A program made the translations under genes and the position numbers. A DNA stretch of 64,000 bases from Pseudoalteromonas rubra (GTDB taxonomy: Bacteria; Pseudomonadota; Gammaproteobacteria; Enterobacterales; Alteromonadaceae), in contig NZ_JXYA01000027.1 of assembly GCF_000967655.1 (NCBI RefSeq), positions 124,001-188,000 on the forward strand, read 5' to 3'. Below the pieces are notes generated by a model. That model was not told the origin of the DNA. It was given only the letters and a program-made list of their open reading frames with translations, and did not search any database. Shown one piece after another: positions 54,517 to 62,486 of the stretch (positions within the stretch are counted from its first letter, which is position 1; every line of letters starts with the position of its first letter).

Positions 54517-55353
54517 ATGCTCAGTTATCGACATTCATTTCATGCAGGTAACCCTGCCGATGTCATTAAACATCTGGTGCTGGCACAAGTGCTGGAATAC
54601 ATGACACGCAAAGACAAGCCCTTTGATTATATTGATACTCACTCCGGCGCCGGACTGTTTGAACTGGCGGCCAAAGATGCGCAAAAAACCCAGGAGTATC
54701 TGCAGGGGATTGCAAAACTGTGGTCGTATACTGGTGAGGTAGCCGCTATCCGCGACTATGTTGAGCTGGTTAAATCCTTGAACCGTGACGCACTGGCCTA
54801 TTATCCGGGCTCGCCAAAAGTGGCTGAGCAGTTTTTGCGTAAGCAGGACAAGGGCTGGTTCTTTGAGCTTCACCCGCAGGACCTTAAGCTGCTGGAAAAA
54901 AACACCGCGCATAAGCGCTCTTTGCGCGTCAAAGGAGAAGACGGCTTTAAAGGTTTGATGGGCCTGGTGCCTCCTCAATCCCGACGTGCCTGTGTGCTGA
55001 TGGACCCACCGTACGAAATCAAATCTGATTACGACGTTGCGGTACGCTCAATTATCAAGGCATGTAAACGGTTTGCATCGGGCACTTATATGATCTGGTA
55101 TCCGGTCGTGGACAGAGCACGGATCGATCAGATGGAGCAGACTTTGCTAGAGTCGGGTGTGCGCAATATTCAGTTATTCGAACTGGCAACCGAAGCCGAC
55201 ACCGAAGAACGCGGTATGACCGCATCTGGCATGATAGTGATAAATCCACCCTGGACGCTTAAGGCCACGATGGACGAAGTGCTCCCTGAGCTGGTGCAGC
55301 AGCTGTCGTCAGAGACGGGCTTTTTCCGCAGTGAGCAGCTGGTCGCAGAGTAA
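54517..55353 (+). CDS. rlmJ: 23S rRNA (adenine-2030-N6)-methyltransferase
   Basis: 278 aa, the size of Escherichia coli RlmJ (280). Methylates A2030 of 23S rRNA. MLSYRHSFHAGNPADVIKHL at the N-terminus, IDTHSGAGLF (SAM motif) and MDPPYEIKSDY (catalytic DPPY) are all conserved. Monocistronic, convergent with the solute-binding protein gene that follows. Confidence 0.95.
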   Translation: MLSYRHSFHAGNPADVIKHLVLAQVLEYMTRKDKPFDYIDTHSGAGLFELAAKDAQKTQEYLQGIAKLWSYTGEVAAIRDYVELVKSLNRDALAYYPGSPKVAEQFLRKQDKGWFFELHPQDLKLLEKNTAHKRSLRVKGEDGFKGLMGLVPPQSRRACVLMDPPYEIKSDYDVAVRSIIKACKRFASGTYMIWYPVVDRARIDQMEQTLLESGVRNIQLFELATEADTEERGMTASGMIVINPPWTLKATMDEVLPELVQQLSSETGFFRSEQLVAE

Positions 55354-55374
55354 CGTATGTTACTCGGTTGGTGT

Positions 55375-56163
55375 CTACTGACCGAATGAGTGCGCCAGAT
55401 AATAGGCTTCTACTTGTGCGATTTGCCCCGATCCACGCAGCGCCTCGATAGCCTGGTTGAGCTCAGGCAGCAGGTGAGCATGTTCGGCACGCAGGCGAAT
55501 GTGCAAAGTGCCGTGTGAGTGCTGCTGGTTAAAGTGCAGCGTCACATTATCTTGTTCAGACCAGTACCGGGCGGGCAGATCGCCAATGATTATCCTATCC
55601 ACCCGGCCTTTATTCAGCGCCTGTAACAAGGCGCGCTCCGATTCAAAGTCAACGCGAGTAAAGTTGTCATCGTCATGGTAATAATAGCCCCTGACCGTCC
55701 CCACAGTCAGATCCGACAAATCACTGAGAGGTGGCTCGGTGGGTGTGCGAGTGATCACATACTCGCGGATTTGCAGGATAGCCTCTGAAAAAACAAAGCG
55801 CGGATCACTGCGCTGCGCCGCCTTAAGCCAGGCTGGACTGATAAGGTCGAAATCAATTTTTCCTGAGGCCAGATAGCGGTTAGTGCGCTTTGCTGGCAGC
55901 ACAATATTTTCGCCCTGTAATGCCGCTTGTGCCAAAATTTTTGCCACGAGATCGGGCAGTATCCCCGGATGCTGGGGGTCGTTAGTGAAGTAGGGATAGA
56001 AAGTGCCTGAACCGCTGATGCTGTATTTTAGGGTCAGCGCATGGCGGCTGTCTGATGTATGTTTGCTCTGCTTAAGCGCCGATGCGACAGCATCCTGGCT
56101 AAGTAAAAGCCACGAAGTGATAAAAAGCAGGATGCAAAAAGGCGAAATAAGTGTAAAACTCAT
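55375..56163 (-). CDS. Periplasmic solute-binding protein (family 3-like)
   Basis: 262 aa with a signal peptide at the N-terminus (ILLFITSWLLLSQDAVAS). ILPDLVAKILAQAALQGENI, ASGKIDFDLISPAWLKAAQ and VGTVRGYYYHDDDNFTRVD fit the amino-acid-binding family 3 fold used in ABC uptake or sensing. No permease, ATPase or sensor kinase is beside it; members without partners are common in Pseudoalteromonas and Vibrio. It is divergent from the EAL-HDOD gene, with a shared 148-nt intergenic region. Ligand unknown. Confidence 0.78.
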   Translation of the reverse strand: MSFTLISPFCILLFITSWLLLSQDAVASALKQSKHTSDSRHALTLKYSISGSGTFYPYFTNDPQHPGILPDLVAKILAQAALQGENIVLPAKRTNRYLASGKIDFDLISPAWLKAAQRSDPRFVFSEAILQIREYVITRTPTEPPLSDLSDLTVGTVRGYYYHDDDNFTRVDFESERALLQALNKGRVDRIIIGDLPARYWSEQDNVTLHFNQQHSHGTLHIRLRAEHAHLLPELNQAIEALRGSGQIAQVEAYYLAHSFGQ

Positions 56164-56316
56164 AAGACCTATATTAGTAAAAGAGTGGCTGTTCCGGCAA
56201 TCTCCTTGTGCGCACTATGTTGTCACCTTTGGGTGAGGAAATAGATTGCTCAAGGGCGTGAGTTTTCATATGCTGGGACAACGGAAGCCTTTAGAGTACA
56301 AGAGTTAAGGATGTTA

Positions 56317-57588
56317 ATGAGCGGTCATATTGCCAAGTCAAAAAAAGACGCGGTGCAATATATAGCGCGTCAGGCCATATTCAATCGTGAACAGAGCGTG
56401 GCTGCCTATGAATTGTTGTATCGGGACTCACACAATAACGCCTTTCCTATTGGGGTCAGCGACGGCCAGGCAACGGGCAGGCTGTTTTTTAATTCTCTAC
56501 TCTTTATCGGCGTAGAACGGCTTGCGGCGGGGGCACCTGCCTTTATTAATCTGTCAGATGAAACTTTACTGCAGGAGCTTCCTAAATTACTCCGGCCTCA
56601 GGGGCTGGTGATCGAAATTGTTGAGCGTTCAACGAACCTGCCAGAGCTGGTTAACACAGTCACTAAGTTAAAAAAACTGGGTTATCGCTTTGCATTGGAT
56701 GATTACGACGGCGATGAGCGCTGGGAAGTGCTGCTGCCACTGATGGACTACATCAAAATAGAAGTGCTCGACCCTGTTATTAAAACCACCATGATGCTGA
56801 AAAAGCTCAAACGCCGCTTCCCCGAAACCAAAGTCATCGTGGAACGGATTGAAACCATGGAGCACTATAGCTTTATCAAAAGTGCCGGGGCGGATTACTT
56901 CCAGGGCTTTTTCTTTGCGGTGCCGGAAATGCTTAACCACGGCAATGTCGAGCCTTCGAAACTGGTGGTACTGGACTTACTGCGTTGCACCGCAAAGCAG
57001 TCTTTGTGTTTTAAAGAAATTCAGCAAAGGATCGCCAAAGATCTGAGCCTGACGGCGCGGGTGCTTAAACTCGCCAATGCCAAGGCAGGTGAAGACAAAA
57101 TCGAGATCCGCTCCATCGCTCAGGCAGTCGTGTATCTTGGCGAAGATGCGATCCGCCAGTTTGTTAAAGTACTGGCGTTAAGTGAACTGGGCGCAGACAA
57201 ACCCAGCGAGCTGACCAAGCTCGGCCTGGCCCGGGCCAAGTTTTTAGAACAGTTTCTGCTTCCCGGTGGCGATGAAATGGCGCAGCAGGGTTATCTGATT
57301 GGCCTGATGTCGGTTCTGGATGCTGTACTGGATGTAGAACTATCCGTTATTGTCGATGAGTTTTCACTCGACCCGGACCTCAGCAGCGCGCTGTTAAGCT
57401 ATAAAGGGCTGATAGGCGGGGCCTTGCGCCTGGCGATAGAAGTTGAGCGCAATAATATTGCGGAAGCGGAACTTATCCTCAACGCCATTCGTCCGGCATC
57501 CAGCATTGAGCTGCTGTTCTCACTGGCACTGGACAGCCGGGTCTATGCCGATGAAATTTACGCCGTGGTAAAAGAAGAAGTTGCCTAG
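56317..57588 (+). CDS. EAL-HDOD signalling protein
   Basis: 423 aa from the ATG at 56317, which has AAGG 6 nt upstream; an ATG at 56311 abuts that site and is unlikely. An EAL-like domain (about 15-215) has AYELLYR, FINLSD, VIEIVERS, ALDDYDGDERW and DYIKIEV; the last replaces the usual IKID by IKIE, so diesterase activity is doubtful. The HDOD domain (about 205-400) has LTARVLKLANAKAG. Such YuxH-type proteins regulate motility or biofilm. Monocistronic; target unknown. Confidence 0.88.
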   Translation: MSGHIAKSKKDAVQYIARQAIFNREQSVAAYELLYRDSHNNAFPIGVSDGQATGRLFFNSLLFIGVERLAAGAPAFINLSDETLLQELPKLLRPQGLVIEIVERSTNLPELVNTVTKLKKLGYRFALDDYDGDERWEVLLPLMDYIKIEVLDPVIKTTMMLKKLKRRFPETKVIVERIETMEHYSFIKSAGADYFQGFFFAVPEMLNHGNVEPSKLVVLDLLRCTAKQSLCFKEIQQRIAKDLSLTARVLKLANAKAGEDKIEIRSIAQAVVYLGEDAIRQFVKVLALSELGADKPSELTKLGLARAKFLEQFLLPGGDEMAQQGYLIGLMSVLDAVLDVELSVIVDEFSLDPDLSSALLSYKGLIGGALRLAIEVERNNIAEAELILNAIRPASSIELLFSLALDSRVYADEIYAVVKEEVA

Positions 57589-57604
57589 GCCCGTTTACGG
57601 GCCT
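57587..57604 (+). terminator. Hairpin at the end of the EAL-HDOD gene
   Basis: AGGCCCG and CGGGCCT form a 7-bp GC-rich stem with a TTTA loop overlapping the stop codon. No T tract follows, so termination strength is uncertain. Confidence 0.4.
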
Positions 57605-57696
57605 GTGTACTTACATGTTCCAGCGGAGAAGTTTTTAACACCGTTAGCGTCATATTTATCCTCTGCAAGTCGAACAAGTGTTAAGTGAAATGGGTA

Positions 57697-59184
57697 TTAA
57701 TTCATTGCCGGGAACATCAGCGTCATGTTCAGGGTTTTCCAGTATGCCTGTTCTTGTTGCAGGTCGGCTACAAACAAGGAGTGCTGTGCCAGCCAGTCGG
57801 GCTCAAACGTTAGCAGCAGGCTGTTATCCAGCGCTTCTATCGTGAATTTAGCTACCTGATCGATTTGTCGTTTCTGATGCACCAGAATCGCCAGGCGCAA
57901 CAAGGTCAGCAGGCGGGCAAAGTGTGTCAGATCGGCTTCGACTAAAGCCGACAGTTCTGCACGTTTGATTTTTTTGCGATGAAAGCGGATCAAGGTGCCC
58001 AGCAGTTGTTGCTGCTCCTGGGTAAACCCTGGCAACTGGGCATTCAACACTATGTAGGCACTGTGCTTATGGATCCCGGAGGAGTTAATGGCCAGTCCCA
58101 CTTCGTGTAATCGCGCGGCCCAGCGTAGCATCTGCAGGTCCACTTCACTCAGGGCCCAGTGCTCGCGGACCATGTCATACATCTGATCTAGCGTATTACA
58201 GATATGCTCAGCATGCTGTTTATCAACGGCATAGTGATCGCCCACCGCACTGATGGTGCGGGCACGGATATCAAACTCGTCATTCTGCGCCATTTCCTGC
58301 AGCAGGCCCTCGCGCAATGAATTGTCGCAATAACTCAGCTCGTCGATATTCAGCTGTCTGAATACCCCGATCAGAATGGCCAGGCCGCCCGCAATACTGG
58401 CATACCGCTCTTCGGGCAGCGCTTTGAGGTTGAGCGCATCGAGTGAGTCGGCGTCAATCAGGCGTTGTCTTATTTGCTCCAGCACTGCAAGCGTTAAGGT
58501 ATCCTGATTAAATAGCTCCTGGGCAATGGCACATAAGGTTTTGATGGTGCCCGATGTGCCGATACAGGTTTGCCAGCCTGCCTTACGATAGCTGGCGGAG
58601 ATGGCTTCGATGTTTTGCTCGGCCTTAATTTCGGCCTTGGCAAAACGCTTGGCGGTGACTTTCAGGTCTTTAAAGTGACTGTTACTGAGGGTAACACAGC
58701 CAATATTGCGGCTGGTCAGTAACTTGTGGTCCAGGTGTTTACCAATGATCAGTTCAGTGCTGCCACCGCCAATGTCGATCACCAGGCGGTTGTCGTCGCT
58801 GTGAATATGATTTGCCACGCCCTGATAGATAAGCCGCGCTTCTTCCTGCCCGGAAATCACGTTAATTTTAAACGGAAACACCTTTTTGGCCTTGGCCAGG
58901 AAATAGCGGATGTTACGACAATTGCGCAGCGTATAAGTGGCCACAACCTGTACGCTGTGCTTGTCAAAGTCTTGCAACGTAGCTGCAAATTGTTGCAGCA
59001 CATGCAGCGCGCGCTCTATGGCCTCTTCACTGAGGTTGAACTGATCGTCCAGACCAGCGGCCAGAAACACCCGCTGCTTTTCTTTGTGCAATAATTGCAG
59101 ACGACCATCGACCTCCCGCGCGACGACTAGATGAAAACTGTTCGAGCCTAAATCAACGGCCGCGATGGAAGGGTATGTGGTCAT
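57697..59184 (-). CDS. ppx: Exopolyphosphatase / pppGpp phosphatase
   Basis: 495 aa. Releases phosphate from polyphosphate and may convert pppGpp to ppGpp. ASKHA-type motifs are intact: AAVDLGSNSFHLVVA (residues about 8-22), GQEEARLIYQGV and VIDIGGGSTELIIG. The C-terminal HD-like domain (RWAARLHEVGLAIN) is complete. It follows ppk1 by 10 nt, so synthesis and breakdown of polyphosphate are made from one transcript, under a Pho box upstream of ppk1. The ppx/gppA split cannot be settled from sequence alone; the operon with ppk1 favours ppx. Confidence 0.93.
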   Translation of the reverse strand: MTTYPSIAAVDLGSNSFHLVVAREVDGRLQLLHKEKQRVFLAAGLDDQFNLSEEAIERALHVLQQFAATLQDFDKHSVQVVATYTLRNCRNIRYFLAKAKKVFPFKINVISGQEEARLIYQGVANHIHSDDNRLVIDIGGGSTELIIGKHLDHKLLTSRNIGCVTLSNSHFKDLKVTAKRFAKAEIKAEQNIEAISASYRKAGWQTCIGTSGTIKTLCAIAQELFNQDTLTLAVLEQIRQRLIDADSLDALNLKALPEERYASIAGGLAILIGVFRQLNIDELSYCDNSLREGLLQEMAQNDEFDIRARTISAVGDHYAVDKQHAEHICNTLDQMYDMVREHWALSEVDLQMLRWAARLHEVGLAINSSGIHKHSAYIVLNAQLPGFTQEQQQLLGTLIRFHRKKIKRAELSALVEADLTHFARLLTLLRLAILVHQKRQIDQVAKFTIEALDNSLLLTFEPDWLAQHSLFVADLQQEQAYWKTLNMTLMFPAMN

Positions 59185-59194
59185 AGAGCTGCCC

Positions 59195-61282
59195 TTATGT
59201 ATTGGTTTGATTGTTTTCCCACTTTTTCAGATGGTCATAGATGGCTATCTGGGAGCGGATCTTCTTTTTATTACCGCGACGAACATAGAGATTCTTCTGT
59301 TCACTGTCAATGATCCGTGCTTTTGAGCGGTCTTTGAATTGCAGCTCAAGAATATCGATGATCAATTGTTTGAGTGAAGCATCGTAAATCGGGGTGCCGA
59401 CTTCAACCCGGTGATCCAGGTTACGGGTCATCCAGTCCGCAGAGGAGATATAGACCTGAGGATCGCCATCGTTTTCAAATACCATGACCCTGGGATGCTC
59501 TAAAAAGCGGTCAACGATGCTGATCACTTTGATGTTTTCACTAAAGCGTTGCAGGCCTGGCACCAGGGCACACATACCACGGATGATCATGCGAATTTTC
59601 ACACCCGACATCGAGGCATTATATAAGGCGTCGATCAGCTCTTTGTCTACCAGGTTGTTGACCTTGACGGTGATCTTAGCCGTTTTGCCTGCCTGGGCAT
59701 TTTTACTTTCCTGATCGATCAGTGCGAGGATTTTTTCTCGCGCATTGACCGGAGAGAGCATCAGGTGCTTGAAGTTAAACGGCCTGTAGCTGCTCTCAAT
59801 GAATTTGAATACGTCGTCACACTCGTCACAGATCTCGGGGTGTTTAGTGAATAAGCTGAAATCGGTATAAATACGGGCAGTTTTTTCATGGAAGTTACCG
59901 GTACCAATGTGGGCATATTTTACTATCTGACCCTTTTCTTTACGGTGAACCACACACAACTTGCTGTGCACTTTCAGCGCCGGGATCCCGACCATCACCT
60001 TGATGCCATATTCACTGAGCATTTTGGCCCACTCAATGTTGTTTTGCTCATCAAAGCGCGCCTTGAGCTCGACCATTACGGTGACCTTCTTGCCATTCTT
60101 GGCCGCATTGATCAGCGAGGCCATTAACCGGGAGCGCGATGCAACACGATAAATATTCACCTTGATCTGAGTGACTTTAGGATCAAACGCCGCCTGACGC
60201 ACATACTCAAGCATGTGGTTGAAGGTGTGGTAAGGGTAATAAAGCAGGATATCTTGTTTAGAAATGGCCCTGAAAATACTGCGATAGGCGTTAAACGCCT
60301 CACTTTGCAGTGGCGGCAGGGGTTTGTTTTCAAGATAACCACGACCGACATTTGGAAAGCCAATAAAATCGCGGAAGTTCCGGTACGGACCACCTGGGAT
60401 CAGGGCATCCTGACTGGTGACGCCAAGGCGCTTCTTCATGACCTTCAGTATTTCTTCTGGCATGGCTTCGTCATAGGTCAGCCGCACCGGCTCAGCATAT
60501 AAACGCTGTTTAAGGCCTTTCGACATCTTATCCAACAGGCCTTCTTCAATTTCATCATCCAGATTGTACTCGGCATCCCGGGTCAGCTTTATCTCATAAC
60601 CTTCAATGTTGTCAAAGCTGAGGAAGTTTCTGAACACTTCGTGCAGGTAAAAGCGCACCACTTCGTCGAGCATCACTATGATTTTGTGGCGCCGGGTTTT
60701 TTCCGGCGGCAGCACAATAAAGCGCTCAAGGCGATCTGTTGGCAATTCAAGCAAAGCGTGATGCTGCTTATCGCCACGCATTTCGACAAACAGGTAGGTC
60801 AGGGCATCGTTGATGTGATCTGAGTAGTCTTTGCTTTCGGTGAGCAAAATAGGACACATGTGCTGTAGCACCTGGTCCTGAAAGTACTTAGCCAGCCACT
60901 GCTGGTGAAAATCAGACAGCTCAGCGGGCTTTTGAATATGAATATTGTGTTCATTCAAGTCCAGCAGGATCTGATCATAAATGTGTGAGAACTTTTTGCC
61001 CAGCTCCAGTACCTTTTTGTTGATTTGATTGAGCAGGGCTTCGTCTTCGTCGAAATCGGTCTCAGGCAGGTTGCTTAAGAGAATACGGCGCTTTAGGTCA
61101 GCCACACGGACCCGGAAAAACTCATCTAAATTATTGGAAAATATGCCTAAGAATCGGATCCGCTCAATAATGGGATTGCTTTTGTCTTTGGCTTCCTGAA
61201 GAACACGCTCGTTAAAGGAAAGCCAGCTCAGCTCTTTGGCAAAATAGCTGATGGTAATGGGATCGTTAGATAATGCTTGCAT
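59195..61282 (-). CDS. ppk1: Polyphosphate kinase 1
   Basis: 695 aa from the ATG at 61282 (MQALSNDPITISYFAKELSW); in-frame starts at 61294 and 61336 are possible but lie unlike the family N-terminus. Makes polyphosphate from ATP at the inner membrane. ELSWLSFNERVLQEAKDKSNP is the PPK1 N-terminal signature and HIGTGNFHEKTARIYTDF surrounds the autophosphorylated His; Escherichia coli PPK is 688 aa. First gene of the ppk1-ppx operon, transcribed from a region with a Pho box. Confidence 0.95.
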   Translation of the reverse strand: MQALSNDPITISYFAKELSWLSFNERVLQEAKDKSNPIIERIRFLGIFSNNLDEFFRVRVADLKRRILLSNLPETDFDEDEALLNQINKKVLELGKKFSHIYDQILLDLNEHNIHIQKPAELSDFHQQWLAKYFQDQVLQHMCPILLTESKDYSDHINDALTYLFVEMRGDKQHHALLELPTDRLERFIVLPPEKTRRHKIIVMLDEVVRFYLHEVFRNFLSFDNIEGYEIKLTRDAEYNLDDEIEEGLLDKMSKGLKQRLYAEPVRLTYDEAMPEEILKVMKKRLGVTSQDALIPGGPYRNFRDFIGFPNVGRGYLENKPLPPLQSEAFNAYRSIFRAISKQDILLYYPYHTFNHMLEYVRQAAFDPKVTQIKVNIYRVASRSRLMASLINAAKNGKKVTVMVELKARFDEQNNIEWAKMLSEYGIKVMVGIPALKVHSKLCVVHRKEKGQIVKYAHIGTGNFHEKTARIYTDFSLFTKHPEICDECDDVFKFIESSYRPFNFKHLMLSPVNAREKILALIDQESKNAQAGKTAKITVKVNNLVDKELIDALYNASMSGVKIRMIIRGMCALVPGLQRFSENIKVISIVDRFLEHPRVMVFENDGDPQVYISSADWMTRNLDHRVEVGTPIYDASLKQLIIDILELQFKDRSKARIIDSEQKNLYVRRGNKKKIRSQIAIYDHLKKWENNQTNT

Positions 61283-61329
61283 CTTTCTTTCCATGGTAAT
61301 TAAAGCTGCGGGTAGAATATGTATGTATT

Positions 61330-61347
61330 GTGACACTTATATGACAT
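61330..61347 (-). promoter_or_regulatory. Pho box upstream of ppk1
   Basis: Read on the minus strand, ATGTCATATAAGTGTCAC matches the PhoB consensus CTGTCATAWAWCTGTCAY in 16 of 18 positions. It lies 48 nt before the ppk1 ATG; the minus-strand sequence CATATT about 12 nt downstream could be the -10. PhoB activation on phosphate starvation is inferred. Confidence 0.75.
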
Positions 61348-61394
61348 GCGCTGTCATGTCACCAAATATGACATGCGCTGTCATGTCACCAAAT
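61341..61394. repeat. Perfect 27-bp tandem repeat (2 copies) upstream of ppk1
   Basis: Two identical 27-bp units, 61341-61367 and 61368-61394. Each contains the palindrome TGACATG-cgctgt-CATGTCA with TGTCA half-sites similar to the Pho box. The first unit overlaps the Pho box. Perfect identity points to recent duplication. Confidence 0.95.
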
Positions 61395-61478
61395 TATCTA
61401 CAAAGTATAGACCAGTCTCCTTGATCTGCTTTGTTTGATGTCAAAGTGTCGGTATGTAGAAAACATAACAATGAAATG

Positions 61479-61507
61479 CCGGTAAGGTGGTGTGAGGACC
61501 TTACCGG
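61479..61507 (-). terminator. Terminator candidate of the GcvR-like gene
   Basis: CCGGTAAGGT and ACCTTACCGG form a perfect 10-bp stem with a 9-nt loop, located 10 nt past the gcvR-like stop codon. On the minus strand it is followed by CATTTCATTG, a modest T tract. Confidence 0.65.
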
Positions 61508-61516
61508 ATAGTGCGA

Positions 61517-62020
61517 TCAGGGTTGTTCGACATCCACGATTAGATCGCTGGTGATAGACTCAAGCGCTTCGACAACGTTGTCTTTTATCATGCCCGCAGG
61601 CAGGCTAACGGTGGCAAATGCGCTAAATATCGGCACACCCCAGTTGGGTGCACTCTGTTGTTTAGAGTTTAGGTGGGTAATATTGGCACCCTTGTGACGG
61701 ATCACGGCTGCCAGCTCCTGTACAATACCTGGCCTGTCATTGCCTGTGATCACCAGGTTTAACGTTTCCGGCTCTGTACTTTCGGTTTGCTCGCCATTGG
61801 CAATGCGTACTTCAAGCTCCGGGATACTAAGTACGGCGTCTTGCAGCTCTTGTAAGTGTTCCTCTGCCACTTCAACCTGCACTATCCCTGCAAATTGTCC
61901 GGCAAGATGACTCAGGTTACTGGTTAGCCAGTTGCCGTGGTGGTTAAGAATGGTGGAGGAAACTCGTTCTACGAGACCTGGTTGGTCCTTGCCTATAAGT
62001 GTTAGTACTAACTGCTTCAT
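61517..62020 (-). CDS. GcvR-like ACT-domain regulatory protein
   Basis: 167 aa, two ACT domains: residues about 1-80 (LVLTLIGKDQPGLVERVSSTI) and about 90-165 (LNLVITGNDRPGIVQELAAVI). Glycine cleavage repressors (GcvR) have this layout and bind GcvA rather than DNA. No gcv gene is nearby, so the role in glycine metabolism is from family only. It is followed by its own hairpin and lies upstream of the ppk1 operon without sharing its Pho box. Confidence 0.85.
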   Translation of the reverse strand: MKQLVLTLIGKDQPGLVERVSSTILNHHGNWLTSNLSHLAGQFAGIVQVEVAEEHLQELQDAVLSIPELEVRIANGEQTESTEPETLNLVITGNDRPGIVQELAAVIRHKGANITHLNSKQQSAPNWGVPIFSAFATVSLPAGMIKDNVVEALESITSDLIVDVEQP

Positions 62021-62486
62021 ATCACATGTCTCTTATTATTGGTGGCTCGGTATCTAAGCCCTGAATGAAAGCGAATAATCGCTCTATAAGCCTAGTAAAT
62101 GAAACTTATTTGTCTACTTCCGATAATGGATACAATGTAAAAAAATGCAAAAATCCTATCGGTGACTGTAATTCGAGCCTTACTCAGGGTGTTAAGTTCC
62201 TTGAACAGAGAGGTATTTTGCGTTTACCCAAGCTATGTGGTTGTTCCCAACACCTTGTATTCATGGGGATTGAGCGCGTTTTTTGTCGGGCAATCGGAGA
62301 AGGGTGGTGTAAAGTTGGGAACTAACATACTCTCTGATGATCAGAGTTCAGCATGAAAAAACAAGTGATGAGCATAACTAATGAAGACCAATTCCACAAA
62401 GCGGACAGACTTGGGATTGCGTGTAACACAACTGTCATCTTGATGAAATATAATGCGCCGCAGTTTGATTATGAAAGGGTATTTTG
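62021..62486. promoter_or_regulatory. Intergenic region upstream of pstC, with Pho box and -10
   Basis: No convincing gene in 466 nt; an 86-codon frame from 62065 and overlapping frames have no recognisable family or ribosome-binding site. At 62421-62438 is a Pho-box-like tandem (TGTAAC and TGTCAT, 11 nt apart, with a third copy TGAAAT at +11). The consensus -10 TATAAT follows at 62449-62454, 10 nt past the box, exactly where PhoB-dependent promoters have it. The leader to the pstC ATG is about 25 nt. Confidence 0.75.

Noticed and set aside
61341..61394. CRISPR or other array
   Set aside because: Only two identical contiguous units without spacers; this is a simple tandem duplication.
62065..62325. 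86-codon frame upstream of pstC
   Set aside because: No family resemblance or ribosome-binding site.
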